Part shown: piece by piece, positions 27,993 through 37,352 of the stretch
Position numbering within the stretch: the stretch's first letter is position 1
Layout of the letters: every line of letters starts with the position of its first letter
From: Chitinophaga niastensis
Lineage (GTDB): Bacteria > Bacteroidota > Bacteroidia > Chitinophagales > Chitinophagaceae
Reading direction: 5' to 3'
Assembly (NCBI RefSeq): GCF_003014755.1
Contig: NZ_PYAW01000004.1
Location: 186,001 to 250,000, forward strand
Length of the DNA: 64,000 nucleotides
The notes under the pieces: model-generated
Told to the model about the DNA's origin: nothing
Seen by the model: only the letters and a program-made list of their open reading frames with translations
The model's database searches: none
Made by a program: the position numbers and the translations under genes

Positions 27993-29359
27993 GCGTGATT
28001 GGTATTGGTCCGGGTGATGCTGCCTACATGTTGCCGGCAGCTCAACAGGCACTGGCAGATGCAGATATGGTGATAGGCTATCACTACTATTTTCAGTTTG
28101 TATCGCACCTGCTGAAGCCTGGCTGTGAATGTATCGGGAGAGAACTATCAGAAGAGGAAGCAAGGGCAGTATTGGCAGTAGAAAGCTGTGCAGCCGGTAA
28201 ACATATTGCGGTGATCAGCTCCGGTGATGCCGGCGTATATGCCATGGCATCGCTGGTATATGAATATGCTGCAAAACAAAATCGGGAGGATATTGCACTG
28301 CAAACGATTCCGGGCATCAGTGCCTTCCAGGGCGCCGCAGCGCGACTGGGAGCACCTATTGGCCACGATTTCTGCTGCATATCCTTGTCAGATTTAATGA
28401 CACCCTGGACAACTATTGAAAAACGTATCACCGGCGCTGCCATGGGTGATTTCGTGACTTCTTTATACAATCCGCGCAGCAATAAAAGGAATTGGCAACT
28501 ATCGCGCTTAAAGGAAATATATCTGCTGCATCGCAGCGCGGAAACACCGGTAGCCATTGTGCGACAGGTGTCCCGTGAAGAAGAATCTATTCACCTCACT
28601 ACTTTAGGAGCGCTGGATGTGACGATGGTAGACATGTTTTGCCTGGTGATGATCGGCAACTCACAAACCTATCGTTTCCGCAATTTCCTCATCACCCCAC
28701 GCGGGTATCTTTCGCGCAAGCCTATTACAGGCGATGAGATCCAGCAGGAAAGCTTCCGGCAGATCAGCGAACAGCTGCAACGCGACGACTTATCACCTGC
28801 TGATCAGTGGGCAGCGATTCGTTGTATCCACAGCACAGCCGACTTTGAGTATGAGCAACTGTATTATGGTACAGACAACGCACTGGAAAAATGGCATACC
28901 TACCTGACCAACGGTGGTATAGTGATTACGGATGTAACCATGGTGCAATCCGGTATTACTAAAGCCTTTACACAGCGTTATGGAGTAGAAGTTAAATGTT
29001 ACCTGAATGATGAACGCGTAGTGGCATTGGCAGCGGCCGAAAATTTGACCCGCAGCCAGGCGGGCATGCGACTGGCCATAGCGGCACATCCGAATGCACT
29101 GTTTGTAATCGGTAATGCACCTACGGCACTCCTGGAATTATGTGACCAGTATCAACAGGGTAATTGTCGCCCGGTTGGTGTGGTGGCTGCTCCGGTGGGT
29201 TTTGTGAATGTACTTGAATCTAAATTGAAATTAAAATATACAACGGGCATTCCTTCGGTTATCATTGAAGGCCGCAAAGGCGGCAGCAATGTGGCCGCTG
29301 CTATTGTGAATGCTGCCTTTACACTGGATACTATAACAGCTATGCATACACATAAATGA
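27983..29359 (+). CDS. CbiH-CbiC fusion: C17-methyltransferase and precorrin-8 methylmutase
   Basis: 458 aa, about twice the size of CobJ/CbiH. Residues ~1-245 are the ring-contracting C17-methyltransferase (SVIGIGPGDAAYMLPAA, VISSGDAGVYAMASLVYE, LYNPRSNKRNWQL). Residues ~265-455 are a CobH/CbiC methylmutase: the catalytic His283 in IRCIHSTADFEYE, IVITDVTMVQSGI, IGNAPTALLEL, APVGFVNVLESK and GRKGGSNVAAAIVN. One polypeptide would thus handle ring contraction and the later C-11 to C-12 methyl shift. There is no stop or frame change between the domains. Confidence 0.93.
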   Translation: MRLSVIGIGPGDAAYMLPAAQQALADADMVIGYHYYFQFVSHLLKPGCECIGRELSEEEARAVLAVESCAAGKHIAVISSGDAGVYAMASLVYEYAAKQNREDIALQTIPGISAFQGAAARLGAPIGHDFCCISLSDLMTPWTTIEKRITGAAMGDFVTSLYNPRSNKRNWQLSRLKEIYLLHRSAETPVAIVRQVSREEESIHLTTLGALDVTMVDMFCLVMIGNSQTYRFRNFLITPRGYLSRKPITGDEIQQESFRQISEQLQRDDLSPADQWAAIRCIHSTADFEYEQLYYGTDNALEKWHTYLTNGGIVITDVTMVQSGITKAFTQRYGVEVKCYLNDERVVALAAAENLTRSQAGMRLAIAAHPNALFVIGNAPTALLELCDQYQQGNCRPVGVVAAPVGFVNVLESKLKLKYTTGIPSVIIEGRKGGSNVAAAIVNAAFTLDTITAMHTHK

Positions 29360-30552
29360 GCAGGCAATACATCGTCATAGGAGTAGCTAATACTGCAGCT
29401 GGTTGCTGCACTGCCGAAGCAATGGCCGTGTTGCCGCAATGCAAGGTGTTTTCCGGTGGTGAGCGGCACTATTCACTCGTAAAGCACCTGTTGCCGGAAA
29501 TGCATACCTGGATCACGATTAAAGGCAATATGCCCGCGTTGTTTGCACAGTATGAACAGGCAGATAGCCCCCTGGTGGTATTTGCCAGCGGCGATCCGCT
29601 GTTTTACGGCATGGTACAAACCATCCATAAATACGATGCGGAGGCTAACGTGAAAGTATATCCGCATTTTAACAGCATACAACGATTATGCGCTAAAACC
29701 GGACAACCTTACGAGCGGGTGAAAAACACCTCCGTGCATGGCCGTAGCTGGCAGGAGCTGGATGCTGCCCTGATAAAAGGAGAACCGCTCATTGCAGTAT
29801 TAACAGATGGAACCCGCTCTCCGCAAGCCATTGCACAACGCATGATCACCTACGGGTTTACTCAATACAATATAGTCGTAGGTGAGGACCTGGACGGCAC
29901 AGCAGAAAACATATTCAATGGCTCCTTAACGGAAGCGGCTATACGAGATTTTCATCCGCTGAACTGTGTATTGTTGAAACAATGCAGCATACCGCAGCAA
30001 CCGGGCTTTGGAATAGATGATCAGTTGTTCGAAGGCCTGCCGGGCCGCCCTAATATGATCACTAAAAAAGCGATTCGTCTCACGAGCTTGTCACGCCTGC
30101 AATTGCAGCATGCCACGGTCTGCTGGGATATTGGTTTCTGTACCGGCGCGGTAGCTATTGAAGCAAAACGTTTATTTCCACACCTGCAACTACTGGCTTT
30201 CGAAAAAAGAGAGGAGTGTAAAGGCATCATGGAAAGAAATATGCAGCAATTATCTGCTCCCGGCATTGAGGTATATATAGGCGATTTCTATGAACTGGAT
30301 CACCTCACGCTGCCCGCACCGGACGCGGTATTCATTGGTGGTCATGGCAACCGGCTGCCAGACCTGGTACGTATCATAAATGCGTGTATGCGTAAGGGTG
30401 GGAGGATAGTAATGAATGCTGTACTGGAAAACAGTAGTGCACAATTTATACAGCTATCCGAAGAATTGCACTGGGAGCTGCTGCCGCTGGAAGTGCTCCA
30501 GGTTAATGTACACAATCCGATCACCGTATTAACAGCGATTAAAAAATCATGA
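29356..30552 (+). CDS. cobL: Cobalt-precorrin-7 C5,C15-methyltransferase (decarboxylating), CbiE-CbiT fusion
   Basis: 398 aa. The N-terminal CbiE domain has PLVVFASGDPLFYGM and VYPHFNSIQRLCAKTG. The C-terminal CbiT domain starts near 210 with GRPNMITKKAIRLTSLSRL and has the SAM-binding CWDIGFCTGAVAIEAKR. The enzyme methylates C-5 and C-15 and removes the acetate carboxyl at C-12. Its ATG overlaps the previous stop by 4 nt and its stop overlaps the next start by 4 nt. Confidence 0.94.
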   Translation: MSRQYIVIGVANTAAGCCTAEAMAVLPQCKVFSGGERHYSLVKHLLPEMHTWITIKGNMPALFAQYEQADSPLVVFASGDPLFYGMVQTIHKYDAEANVKVYPHFNSIQRLCAKTGQPYERVKNTSVHGRSWQELDAALIKGEPLIAVLTDGTRSPQAIAQRMITYGFTQYNIVVGEDLDGTAENIFNGSLTEAAIRDFHPLNCVLLKQCSIPQQPGFGIDDQLFEGLPGRPNMITKKAIRLTSLSRLQLQHATVCWDIGFCTGAVAIEAKRLFPHLQLLAFEKREECKGIMERNMQQLSAPGIEVYIGDFYELDHLTLPAPDAVFIGGHGNRLPDLVRIINACMRKGGRIVMNAVLENSSAQFIQLSEELHWELLPLEVLQVNVHNPITVLTAIKKS

Positions 30553-32411
30553 AACAAACTTATCATACAGCCATTATCGCCAGCACCGACAGGGCGCTGA
30601 TACTGGCACAACAGATCTGCAAAGAATTTCCGGAAGCGAAAACATTTTCTACCCGCACAGATGGCGGCGCATCAGTGGAAACGATTGCTACTATCAGCAG
30701 CTTTCTGGAAGAAAATTTCAACCACTATACTTCTTTTGTATTTATTGGTGCACTGGGTATTTGCGTACGCAGCATCGCACCCTATATCAAAGATAAAAAT
30801 ACAGATCCGGCTATCATTAACCTGGATGATCATGGCTTTTTCGTACAACCGGTACTGTCTGGTCATTTGGGCGGCGCCAATGCGCTGGCCCGGCAAGTGG
30901 CGCGGCTGCTGGGTGCACAGGCAGTTATCACTACTTCCAGCGACTTGCAGGATATCTGGGCATTGGATACGCTGTCTAAGCAGTACGGCTGGAAATCCGC
31001 TGCCACAAAGCCTTTGAATACTATCATTTCTTTGTTTGTCAATAATCGCCCGGTGGCCTTGCTGCTGGATGTGAAAGATAAAGGCACAGAATGGCTGTTG
31101 CAAACAAAGCCAGATTTTGTAAGTGTTTTTTATAAGATAGAAGAAATACCAATAGCACAGTTTGATCTGCTGATCGCTGTTACCTATCGTAAGTACGAGG
31201 TGGCTATTCCCACTTTATACTATCATCCAGCTGCACTGCATATGGGCATGGGTTGCAGTCGTGATATTGAAACAGACCTGCTGGAAGCTTCTGTGGCAGC
31301 ACAGTTGGCGCAGCACGGCCTGGCGCAGGAATCAGTGAAAAGCATTGCTTCCATCGATATTAAACATGATGAAGTCGCATTCATGGCATTGGCCAATAAA
31401 TGGCAGATCCCTTTTCATACTTATACAGCGGAAGCCCTCAATACCTGCGAGGTGGCCAATCCATCTGAAGTAGTAAAAAGTAAACTGGATGTATACAGCG
31501 TATCGGAAGCAGCATCGGCTTTGTCTTCCCGGAATTCTTCCTGGTTGCTGGAGAAACAAAAAGTAAAAGTTGCCTCCGGCAAAATGCACACCATTGCTGT
31601 AGCCCTGGAAGCCTCGCTGGAAAGGCGTGCGCAGATAGCTATTGTAGGTGCCGGCCCCGGTGATGCGGAATTGATTGCTGTAAAAGGGAAAGCATTATTA
31701 CAGGCAGCAGACCTGATCTTATATGCCGGTAGCCTGGTGCCGGAAGAACAAACACATTACGCTAAAAGCGGCGCTGTTGTACAAAATTCTGCCGGCATGA
31801 CGCTGGAAGAACAGATTGCCCTGATGGAAGAACATTACGCCAAAGGGCACCTGATTGTACGTTTGCAATCCGGCGATCCTTCCATCTATGGCGCTATTCA
31901 GGAGCAGATGACCATTTTTGATGAAAAGGGAATGGACTATTTCATAGTGCCGGGTATCTCTTCTTTTCAGGCAGCAGCTGCTGTATTGAAGTCGGAGTTT
32001 ACAATTCCGGAAGTAGTGCAGTCTATCATCCTCACACGTGGCGAAGGAAATACACCACTGCCTGAAAATGAAAAGCTGCAGGAGATGGCCAAACACCGTG
32101 CTACTATGTGCATCTTTTTAAGTGCCACCATCGCTAAAAATGTACAGGCACAACTATTGGAGCACTACCCGCCGGAAACACCGGTAGCGGTATTGTACAG
32201 GGTAACGTGGAAGGACGAACGGATTTTTGTAGGGCAGTTGCATGAACTGGCAAGTATGGTGCGTACCAACAAATTAACACGCACCGCATTGATCATTGTA
32301 GGTACTGCCATTGGCGCCCGTAAAAATAGGTCGCACCTCTACAACCCTGACTGGAAGCATATCTTCCGTAATCAGAAAACGAATAATAAAAACGATAGCG
32401 ATAAAAAATAA
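30549..32411 (+). CDS. CbiG-CbiF fusion: cobalt-precorrin-5A hydrolase and C11-methyltransferase
   Basis: 620 aa. Residues ~1-345 are CbiG: FVFIGALGICVRSIAPYI, VLSGHLGGANALARQ and the C-terminal GMGCSRDIETDLLE. Residues ~362-600 are a complete CobM/CbiF methyltransferase: IAIVGAGPGDAELIAVKGKA, LIVRLQSGDPSIYGAIQEQ and FIVPGISSFQAAAAVLK. CbiF methylates C-11, then CbiG opens the lactone and releases acetaldehyde in the anaerobic route, so the fusion joins consecutive steps. CbiG is diagnostic of the anaerobic (early cobalt) pathway. Confidence 0.94.
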   Translation: MKQTYHTAIIASTDRALILAQQICKEFPEAKTFSTRTDGGASVETIATISSFLEENFNHYTSFVFIGALGICVRSIAPYIKDKNTDPAIINLDDHGFFVQPVLSGHLGGANALARQVARLLGAQAVITTSSDLQDIWALDTLSKQYGWKSAATKPLNTIISLFVNNRPVALLLDVKDKGTEWLLQTKPDFVSVFYKIEEIPIAQFDLLIAVTYRKYEVAIPTLYYHPAALHMGMGCSRDIETDLLEASVAAQLAQHGLAQESVKSIASIDIKHDEVAFMALANKWQIPFHTYTAEALNTCEVANPSEVVKSKLDVYSVSEAASALSSRNSSWLLEKQKVKVASGKMHTIAVALEASLERRAQIAIVGAGPGDAELIAVKGKALLQAADLILYAGSLVPEEQTHYAKSGAVVQNSAGMTLEEQIALMEEHYAKGHLIVRLQSGDPSIYGAIQEQMTIFDEKGMDYFIVPGISSFQAAAAVLKSEFTIPEVVQSIILTRGEGNTPLPENEKLQEMAKHRATMCIFLSATIAKNVQAQLLEHYPPETPVAVLYRVTWKDERIFVGQLHELASMVRTNKLTRTALIIVGTAIGARKNRSHLYNPDWKHIFRNQKTNNKNDSDKK

Positions 32412-32420
32412 AATAATAAA

Positions 32421-33170
32421 ATGATCCTTGTATTTGGTGGTACCACAGAAGGCAAACTGGTGATTTCGGCATTAGCCGAAACGGGTGCTCCATTCTGGTA
32501 TTCGTCTAAAACCGCAATTGATGTATTGCTGCCGGTTAACGGACAATACCGCTATGGCGCCTTCACACCGGAAGCACTCACCACTTTTTGTACCACCCAA
32601 CACATCACAACAATTATCCATGCCAGCCACCCTTTTGCTGCGGTGCTGCATACAACCATCGGTGATGTAAGTAAGCGTTTAGCCATTCCTGTTATACGGA
32701 TGGAAAGGGACTATCCGGAAACTCAAACGCATCAGCTGGTGAGATATGCCGACAGCTACGAACAGGTACTGGAAGATCTCCACCAAGGAGGTTTTGAGCC
32801 GGTGCTCTCGCTCACCGGCGTACAAACTATTGTCCGCTGGGCGCCTTACTGGCAACACAAAAAAATGTATTGCCGCATCCTGCCAAGAGATACCTCTGTA
32901 GCCATTGCGCAGGAATGTGGTTTTCCGGAAACACAATTGTTGTTATCATTTCCCGGGAAAACGGTAGCAGAAGAGTTAGCAGTATTCCGGGAAACAGCCG
33001 CACAGGCGGTAGTTACCAAAGAAAGCGGAGAGAGTGGTTTTTTATCCATAAAGGTAGCCGCCGCCATTGAAGCAGGTATTCCATTGTATATTATCCGTCG
33101 GCCGGTATTACCCGCCCATTTTATCAGGGTAGATAATATAGCCGCACTCTTAAATCATTTGCAGGTATGA
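32421..33170 (+). CDS. cbiJ: Cobalt-precorrin-6A reductase
   Basis: 249 aa, the normal length of CobK/CbiJ. ILVFGGTTEGKLVISAL is the nucleotide-binding N-terminus, ASHPFAAVLHTTIGDV and IRMERDYPET the active-site region, and VVTKESGESGFLSIKVAA the C-terminal motif. It reduces the C-18/C-19 double bond with NAD(P)H. It overlaps cbiD by 4 nt. Confidence 0.93.
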   Translation: MILVFGGTTEGKLVISALAETGAPFWYSSKTAIDVLLPVNGQYRYGAFTPEALTTFCTTQHITTIIHASHPFAAVLHTTIGDVSKRLAIPVIRMERDYPETQTHQLVRYADSYEQVLEDLHQGGFEPVLSLTGVQTIVRWAPYWQHKKMYCRILPRDTSVAIAQECGFPETQLLLSFPGKTVAEELAVFRETAAQAVVTKESGESGFLSIKVAAAIEAGIPLYIIRRPVLPAHFIRVDNIAALLNHLQV

Positions 33171-34255
33171 GTTTACTCCCCATACCCAAAGGTGAATTGC
33201 GTTGGGGCTATAGCACCGGCGCCTGCGCTACGGCCTGTACCAAAGCCGCTTTGCAGGCATTGATAGAGCAGGAAGATGTAGCTGCGGTAACCATCACTTT
33301 ACCCGGTGGGGAAGAAGTATTATTTAAGATCCATCATTGCAGCTATACGGCTACTACCGCTACCTGTGCTACCTACAAGGATAGTGGCGATGATCCGGAT
33401 GTGACCAATGGGGCAGAAATAGCCAGCAGCATAAGTTTCGGCGGAGATGCAACCGTGAATTTTTTACCGGGAGAAGGGGTGGGTATGGTAACATTACCAG
33501 GATTGTCTATTGGAGTTGGGGAACCGGCTATCAATCCGGTACCGCGACAAATGATGACACAGGTTATACAGGAGCTGCTGACGCATTATCATATCGACAA
33601 ACGTGTAAGCGTAAGCGTTAGTGTTACCAACGGCGCTACATTGGCAGAAAAAACATTGAATGCACGCCTGGGAATTGTGAATGGGATTTCTATTCTGGGC
33701 ACTACCGGTAAGGTGAAACCCTTTTCTGCTGCGGCTTACATTGCCAGTATAGAACAAGGTATTGATGTGGCGCTGGCCAATGGATTAAATACAGTGGTCA
33801 TTAATTCCGGTGGCAGGAGCGAAAAAATATTGCGGCAACTGCATCCGGAACTGCCGGTGCTGGCCTTTGTACAATATGGCAACTGGATCGGTGAAACATT
33901 AGCAAAAATTAACAATACGCCCTTACATTCCTTTACCATTGGTATGATGTTGGGAAAAGCCGTGAAACTGGCCGGGGGCGCATTGAATACGCATAGTAAA
34001 GAGTCGTCGTGGGATAAGGGCTTTGTAGCAGCACTGGCGGCAACTGCCGGCTATGATCAGGAAAAATGTGACAGCATCCGGCAATTAAATATGGCCAGTC
34101 GCCTCACTGAATTATTTCCGTTCAATGCAGGTGAACCTTTTTATCCTACGCTGGCGGCCCAATGCCGCAGGGTGATAGCAGCGGCTATCAGGCCATTACC
34201 GTTTAAGATTGTATTGATTGATGCAACGGATCAGTATCTGTTGTTTGCGGACTAA
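33167..34255 (+). CDS. cbiD: Cobalt-precorrin-5B C1-methyltransferase
   Basis: 362 aa. GYSTGACATACTKAALQAL is the family signature. YKDSGDDPDVTNGAEI, GEGVGMVTLPGLSIGVGEPA and NPVPRQMM follow as expected. CbiD methylates C-1 in the anaerobic pathway, a second marker (with CbiG) for early cobalt insertion. It starts in an ATGA overlap with cbiJ. Confidence 0.95.
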   Translation: MSLLPIPKGELRWGYSTGACATACTKAALQALIEQEDVAAVTITLPGGEEVLFKIHHCSYTATTATCATYKDSGDDPDVTNGAEIASSISFGGDATVNFLPGEGVGMVTLPGLSIGVGEPAINPVPRQMMTQVIQELLTHYHIDKRVSVSVSVTNGATLAEKTLNARLGIVNGISILGTTGKVKPFSAAAYIASIEQGIDVALANGLNTVVINSGGRSEKILRQLHPELPVLAFVQYGNWIGETLAKINNTPLHSFTIGMMLGKAVKLAGGALNTHSKESSWDKGFVAALAATAGYDQEKCDSIRQLNMASRLTELFPFNAGEPFYPTLAAQCRRVIAAAIRPLPFKIVLIDATDQYLLFAD

Positions 34256-34267
34256 AAACAAAAGCGC

Positions 34268-34978
34268 ATGTATCCGTTACTGTTAGATTCATTATTGTTA
34301 GGTGTACAGCATTCCTTTGAGCCGGATCATATGGCAGCGGTATCTGTACTGGCTTCGGAGAAAAACAGGAATAAAACCGGCATCGGAAAACTGCTTTGGC
34401 GTTCCTCTCAGTGGGCTTTGGGTCATTCTGTTACATTGGTGCTGTTCAGCGCATTTGCTTTGCTGCTGAAATCTGCCATCCCATTTAATATGTCTGCCTG
34501 GGCAGAAATAGCAGTGGGCCCTATCATGGTATGGCTGGGTGTTTCGGCCATCCGTCGTAATCATCAGCTGAAGCAGCTGATGGCCGAACATAAAAAATTT
34601 GAAGCGCATGAGCATCTTACCAATGCATTACATATTCACGGAAAACAAGGAGAAGAAATAGCCATGAATCCACTCAGCCGCTCTTTTTGGGTAGGTATGC
34701 TGCATGGTCTGGCAGGTACTGGCGGCGCCTGTGCCATTGCACTCACCATGGCTGCAAAAGATACCATGACAGCTGTATGGATTATTGTATTACAAAGTGC
34801 AGGTATCATCTTCGCTATGACTACCTATAGTTGTGTGCTGGCGTTTTCTGTATCCCGCTTCATAGAGCGCAACCAGGTAGCGTTTAAAGTGATCAACGCC
34901 GTAGTGGGATTGTTTTCTATTGGGATCGGGTTGTTATGGATATATAATGCAGCGCAGGATTTGTTTTTTGATAAATGA
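34268..34978 (+). CDS. NiCoT/UreH-like nickel-cobalt transporter, copy 1
   Basis: 236 aa, about six membrane helices. GVQHSFEPDHMAAV in the first helix contains the H-x4-D-H arrangement that is the signature of nickel/cobalt permeases. GHSVTLVLFSAF and GMLHGLAGTGGACAI add the other His-containing motifs. The cytoplasmic-loop region contains His residues (HEHLTNALHIHG). Its place after cbiD indicates cobalt import for CbiX or CobN. The downstream gene is a clear paralogue. Confidence 0.85.
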   Translation: MYPLLLDSLLLGVQHSFEPDHMAAVSVLASEKNRNKTGIGKLLWRSSQWALGHSVTLVLFSAFALLLKSAIPFNMSAWAEIAVGPIMVWLGVSAIRRNHQLKQLMAEHKKFEAHEHLTNALHIHGKQGEEIAMNPLSRSFWVGMLHGLAGTGGACAIALTMAAKDTMTAVWIIVLQSAGIIFAMTTYSCVLAFSVSRFIERNQVAFKVINAVVGLFSIGIGLLWIYNAAQDLFFDK

Positions 34979-34996
34979 AAATAACAATACAAACTT

Positions 34997-35650
34997 ATGA
35001 TTGTTCCTTTATTTGTTGATTCCTTCTTACTCGGTATCCAGCACTCTTTTGAGCCGGATCACGTAGCAGCCGTATCTGTACTGGCTACGGAAGACAATAA
35101 AAAACACCGGTTGCGGAAACTGATGTGGCGCTCTTCCCAATGGGCTTTGGGACATTCATTAACGCTGGTGCTGTTCGGCATATTCATACTTATTCTTAAA
35201 TCTGCTATGTCGGCACATATTGCCGGCTATGTAGAATTTCTGATAGGGCCAATCATGATCTGGTTGGGCGTAACAGCCATTATGCGCAATTTCCCCAAAA
35301 AAGCTATTGCAACACATCCGCATCCACATACGCATATGCCGGAAGGCAACATGCTTAGTCGCTCTTTCTGGATCGGTATGATCCACGGCCTGGCAGGTAC
35401 TGGCGGCGCTTGTACGCTGGCCTTTACTTTAGCTGCCAGTGATGCTTACACCGCCGTGGGTATCCTCGTGCTGCAAAGTGTGGGCATCATTATAGCAATG
35501 ACTGGCTACAGCTGCCTCTTCGCATTATCTGTAACCCGGTTTTCCGGCAAATGGAAGCCTTCCGTAAAAGGCATTAATTACGCGGTAGGGGCGTTTTCCA
35601 TTGTGATCGGTGTATACTGTTTATATGAATCTTTTAAGGAACTTTTCTGA
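34997..35650 (+). CDS. NiCoT/UreH-like nickel-cobalt transporter, copy 2
   Basis: 217 aa, paralogous to the gene 18 nt upstream along its whole length: GIQHSFEPDHVAAVSVLA, SSQWALGHSLTLVLFG, IGPIMIWLGVTAIMRN and GMIHGLAGTGGAC recur at the same positions. The loop is shorter and carries HPHPHTHMPEG, a likely metal-binding stretch. The tandem arrangement suggests duplication, possibly with the two acting as a heterodimer. It overlaps the AAA+ ATPase start by one base. Confidence 0.85.
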   Translation: MIVPLFVDSFLLGIQHSFEPDHVAAVSVLATEDNKKHRLRKLMWRSSQWALGHSLTLVLFGIFILILKSAMSAHIAGYVEFLIGPIMIWLGVTAIMRNFPKKAIATHPHPHTHMPEGNMLSRSFWIGMIHGLAGTGGACTLAFTLAASDAYTAVGILVLQSVGIIIAMTGYSCLFALSVTRFSGKWKPSVKGINYAVGAFSIVIGVYCLYESFKELF

Positions 35651-36597
35651 TGAAACCATATTACCCTTTTACAGCTATATGTGCGCAGGACACCTTTAAA
35701 CTGGCGCTCTTGCTGGCTACCATCGATCCTACGTTAGGTGGGGTGTTGGTAATGGGAGATAAAGGCTCCGGCAAAACCACCACCGTGCGGGCACTGGCTA
35801 ACCTGTTACATAACAGCGTACAGCCGTTCCCGTTTGTCAACCTGCCGGTAGGCGCTACGGAAGACCGTGTGCTGGGCAGTGTAGACCTCGAAGTACTCAT
35901 TAATGAAAAAAGACAGGAAGTCCGCAAGGGCTTACTGGCTACCGCGCATCAGGGTGTGCTGTATATTGATGAAGTGAACCTGCTGAATGATTACATCATG
36001 GATGTATTATTGGATGCTGCCGCCAGCGGAGGCTACTACCTGGAAAGGGAAGGCCTTTCTGCGTGGCAGGATAGCCGCTTTATTCTCATAGGCACCATGA
36101 ACCCGGAAGAAGGCGCCCTGCGCCCGCAACTGCTGGATCGTTTTGGTTTATGCGTTACCGTTAGTACACCAGTTGAACAATCAATACGTGCTAATATCAT
36201 CCGGCGGCGGCTGGCCTTTGATACCGACCCGCAGCAGTTTGTACATGCCTATGCAGAAACGGAACGGGAGATGAACCGCATGGTAAACCTCGCCCGTACA
36301 CTGTTACAACAGGTAGCTATTGCAGATGATATCTACAGCATGGTAGCTGACCTCTGCCTGCAACACCATGCAGAAGGGATGCGTGCGGATATCCTCATTG
36401 TAAAGGCTGCCCGTGCATACGCTGCCTTTCAAAATCGTTTGTCCGTTACCGTGAATGATATACATCACGTATCACCACTGGTACTGGCACACCGTACAAA
36501 GAAAAAAAGTCAGCCTGATCAGCAGCAAAGACAAAGAGAAAGTGCTCCTTCACCGGATCGGGGGGAATATCACACGGAAACCCGCAGCCGGATATAA
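35650..36597 (+). CDS. ChlI/BchI-like AAA+ ATPase, probable chelatase motor
   Basis: 315 aa. Walker A is GDKGSGKTT near residue 37, Walker B LYIDEVNLLND near 107, followed by FILIGTMNPEEGALRPQLLDRFGL. This is the Mg-chelatase subunit I fold. With the next VWA gene and CobN it would form the ATP-driven part of a class I cobaltochelatase. The last ~30 residues are a low-complexity, charged tail (KKKSQPDQQQRQRES). The VWA frame is already open from 36519, before this stop, raising the possibility of one split AAA-VWA protein. Confidence 0.88.
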   Translation: MKPYYPFTAICAQDTFKLALLLATIDPTLGGVLVMGDKGSGKTTTVRALANLLHNSVQPFPFVNLPVGATEDRVLGSVDLEVLINEKRQEVRKGLLATAHQGVLYIDEVNLLNDYIMDVLLDAAASGGYYLEREGLSAWQDSRFILIGTMNPEEGALRPQLLDRFGLCVTVSTPVEQSIRANIIRRRLAFDTDPQQFVHAYAETEREMNRMVNLARTLLQQVAIADDIYSMVADLCLQHHAEGMRADILIVKAARAYAAFQNRLSVTVNDIHHVSPLVLAHRTKKKSQPDQQQRQRESAPSPDRGEYHTETRSRI

Positions 36598-36608
36598 ACC
36601 CTTCCCCC

Positions 36609-37340
36609 TTGCAGGAATACCTGTTTCAGGCAAGCGCTGTAACAGCGCAGATGCCCCTGAAAGCGGGGCAAAAGGCTGCGCGTAAGGGAATGGCAGCCAG
36701 GTTGCCTGAAGCGGCTAAAATGATCACTTCCGGTGCAGGCGGACATACACTTACCCGTAACCTGGTGGCTACGGTAAAACATTACCTGGTGCATAACACC
36801 TTTGAACTGAAGTATACCAGCACACAGCATCGCAGTCAATTGCGCCTGTTATTGATTGTTGATACCAGCGCCTCTATGGCAGCAGACCAACAGATCAGTC
36901 TTGTTAAAGGCCTTATTGCTGATATGATGCAACGATACCAACACCGGCAGCCACAGATAAGCGTGATCGCATTATCGCATGGCCGCGCCGATATCATTGT
37001 TCCACCAACCAATGATGCCGCATTAGTGACGGATATACTGGCACAGTTATATACCGGTGGTAAAACCAATCTGACAGCGGGTTTTGAGCAGGTGCTACAA
37101 ACCATAGACAGGCAACAGGGGTTGCACGATCATCAGCTGTATTTGTTTACCGACGGCAGGATCAACGCCGGCAACACACCGCAACCGTTTGAAGAAGCCA
37201 TTACTTTTTTTCATACACATTTAAAACAGCTGGCAAAACAAACCAGTATCATCAATACAGAAACAGGATATCCTCGTTTAGGCATGGCCGTTACATTGGC
37301 CGAAAGATTAGGCTGTCATGTATTTGAACCGGAATATTAA
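36609..37340 (+). CDS. VWA-domain protein, ChlD/BchD C-terminal type
   Basis: 243 aa from a TTG at 36609, the only usable start codon after the last in-frame stop at 36516. The MIDAS motif is DTSASM (DxSxS) near 85, with TGGKTNLTAGF and FTDGRINAG further on. It matches the integrin-I domain of Mg-chelatase subunit D without its AAA part. It lies 11 nt after the ChlI-like gene in the -1 frame. The lack of an ATG and the open frame extending back into the previous gene suggest it may be the second half of a once-continuous AAA-VWA protein. Confidence 0.83.
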   Translation: MQEYLFQASAVTAQMPLKAGQKAARKGMAARLPEAAKMITSGAGGHTLTRNLVATVKHYLVHNTFELKYTSTQHRSQLRLLLIVDTSASMAADQQISLVKGLIADMMQRYQHRQPQISVIALSHGRADIIVPPTNDAALVTDILAQLYTGGKTNLTAGFEQVLQTIDRQQGLHDHQLYLFTDGRINAGNTPQPFEEAITFFHTHLKQLAKQTSIINTETGYPRLGMAVTLAERLGCHVFEPEY

Positions 37341-37352
37341 AAAATCAGCATC

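Noticed and set aside
30672..31103. 143-aa minus-strand open frame inside cbiG-cbiF
   Set aside because: It is antisense to a clearly conserved domain and has no recognisable motif.
36499..36510. Programmed -1 frameshift at the A7 run in the ChlI-like gene
   Set aside because: A -1 slip at this run would meet a TGA at 36516, so it cannot produce the VWA fusion. Any frame change must occur after 36518.
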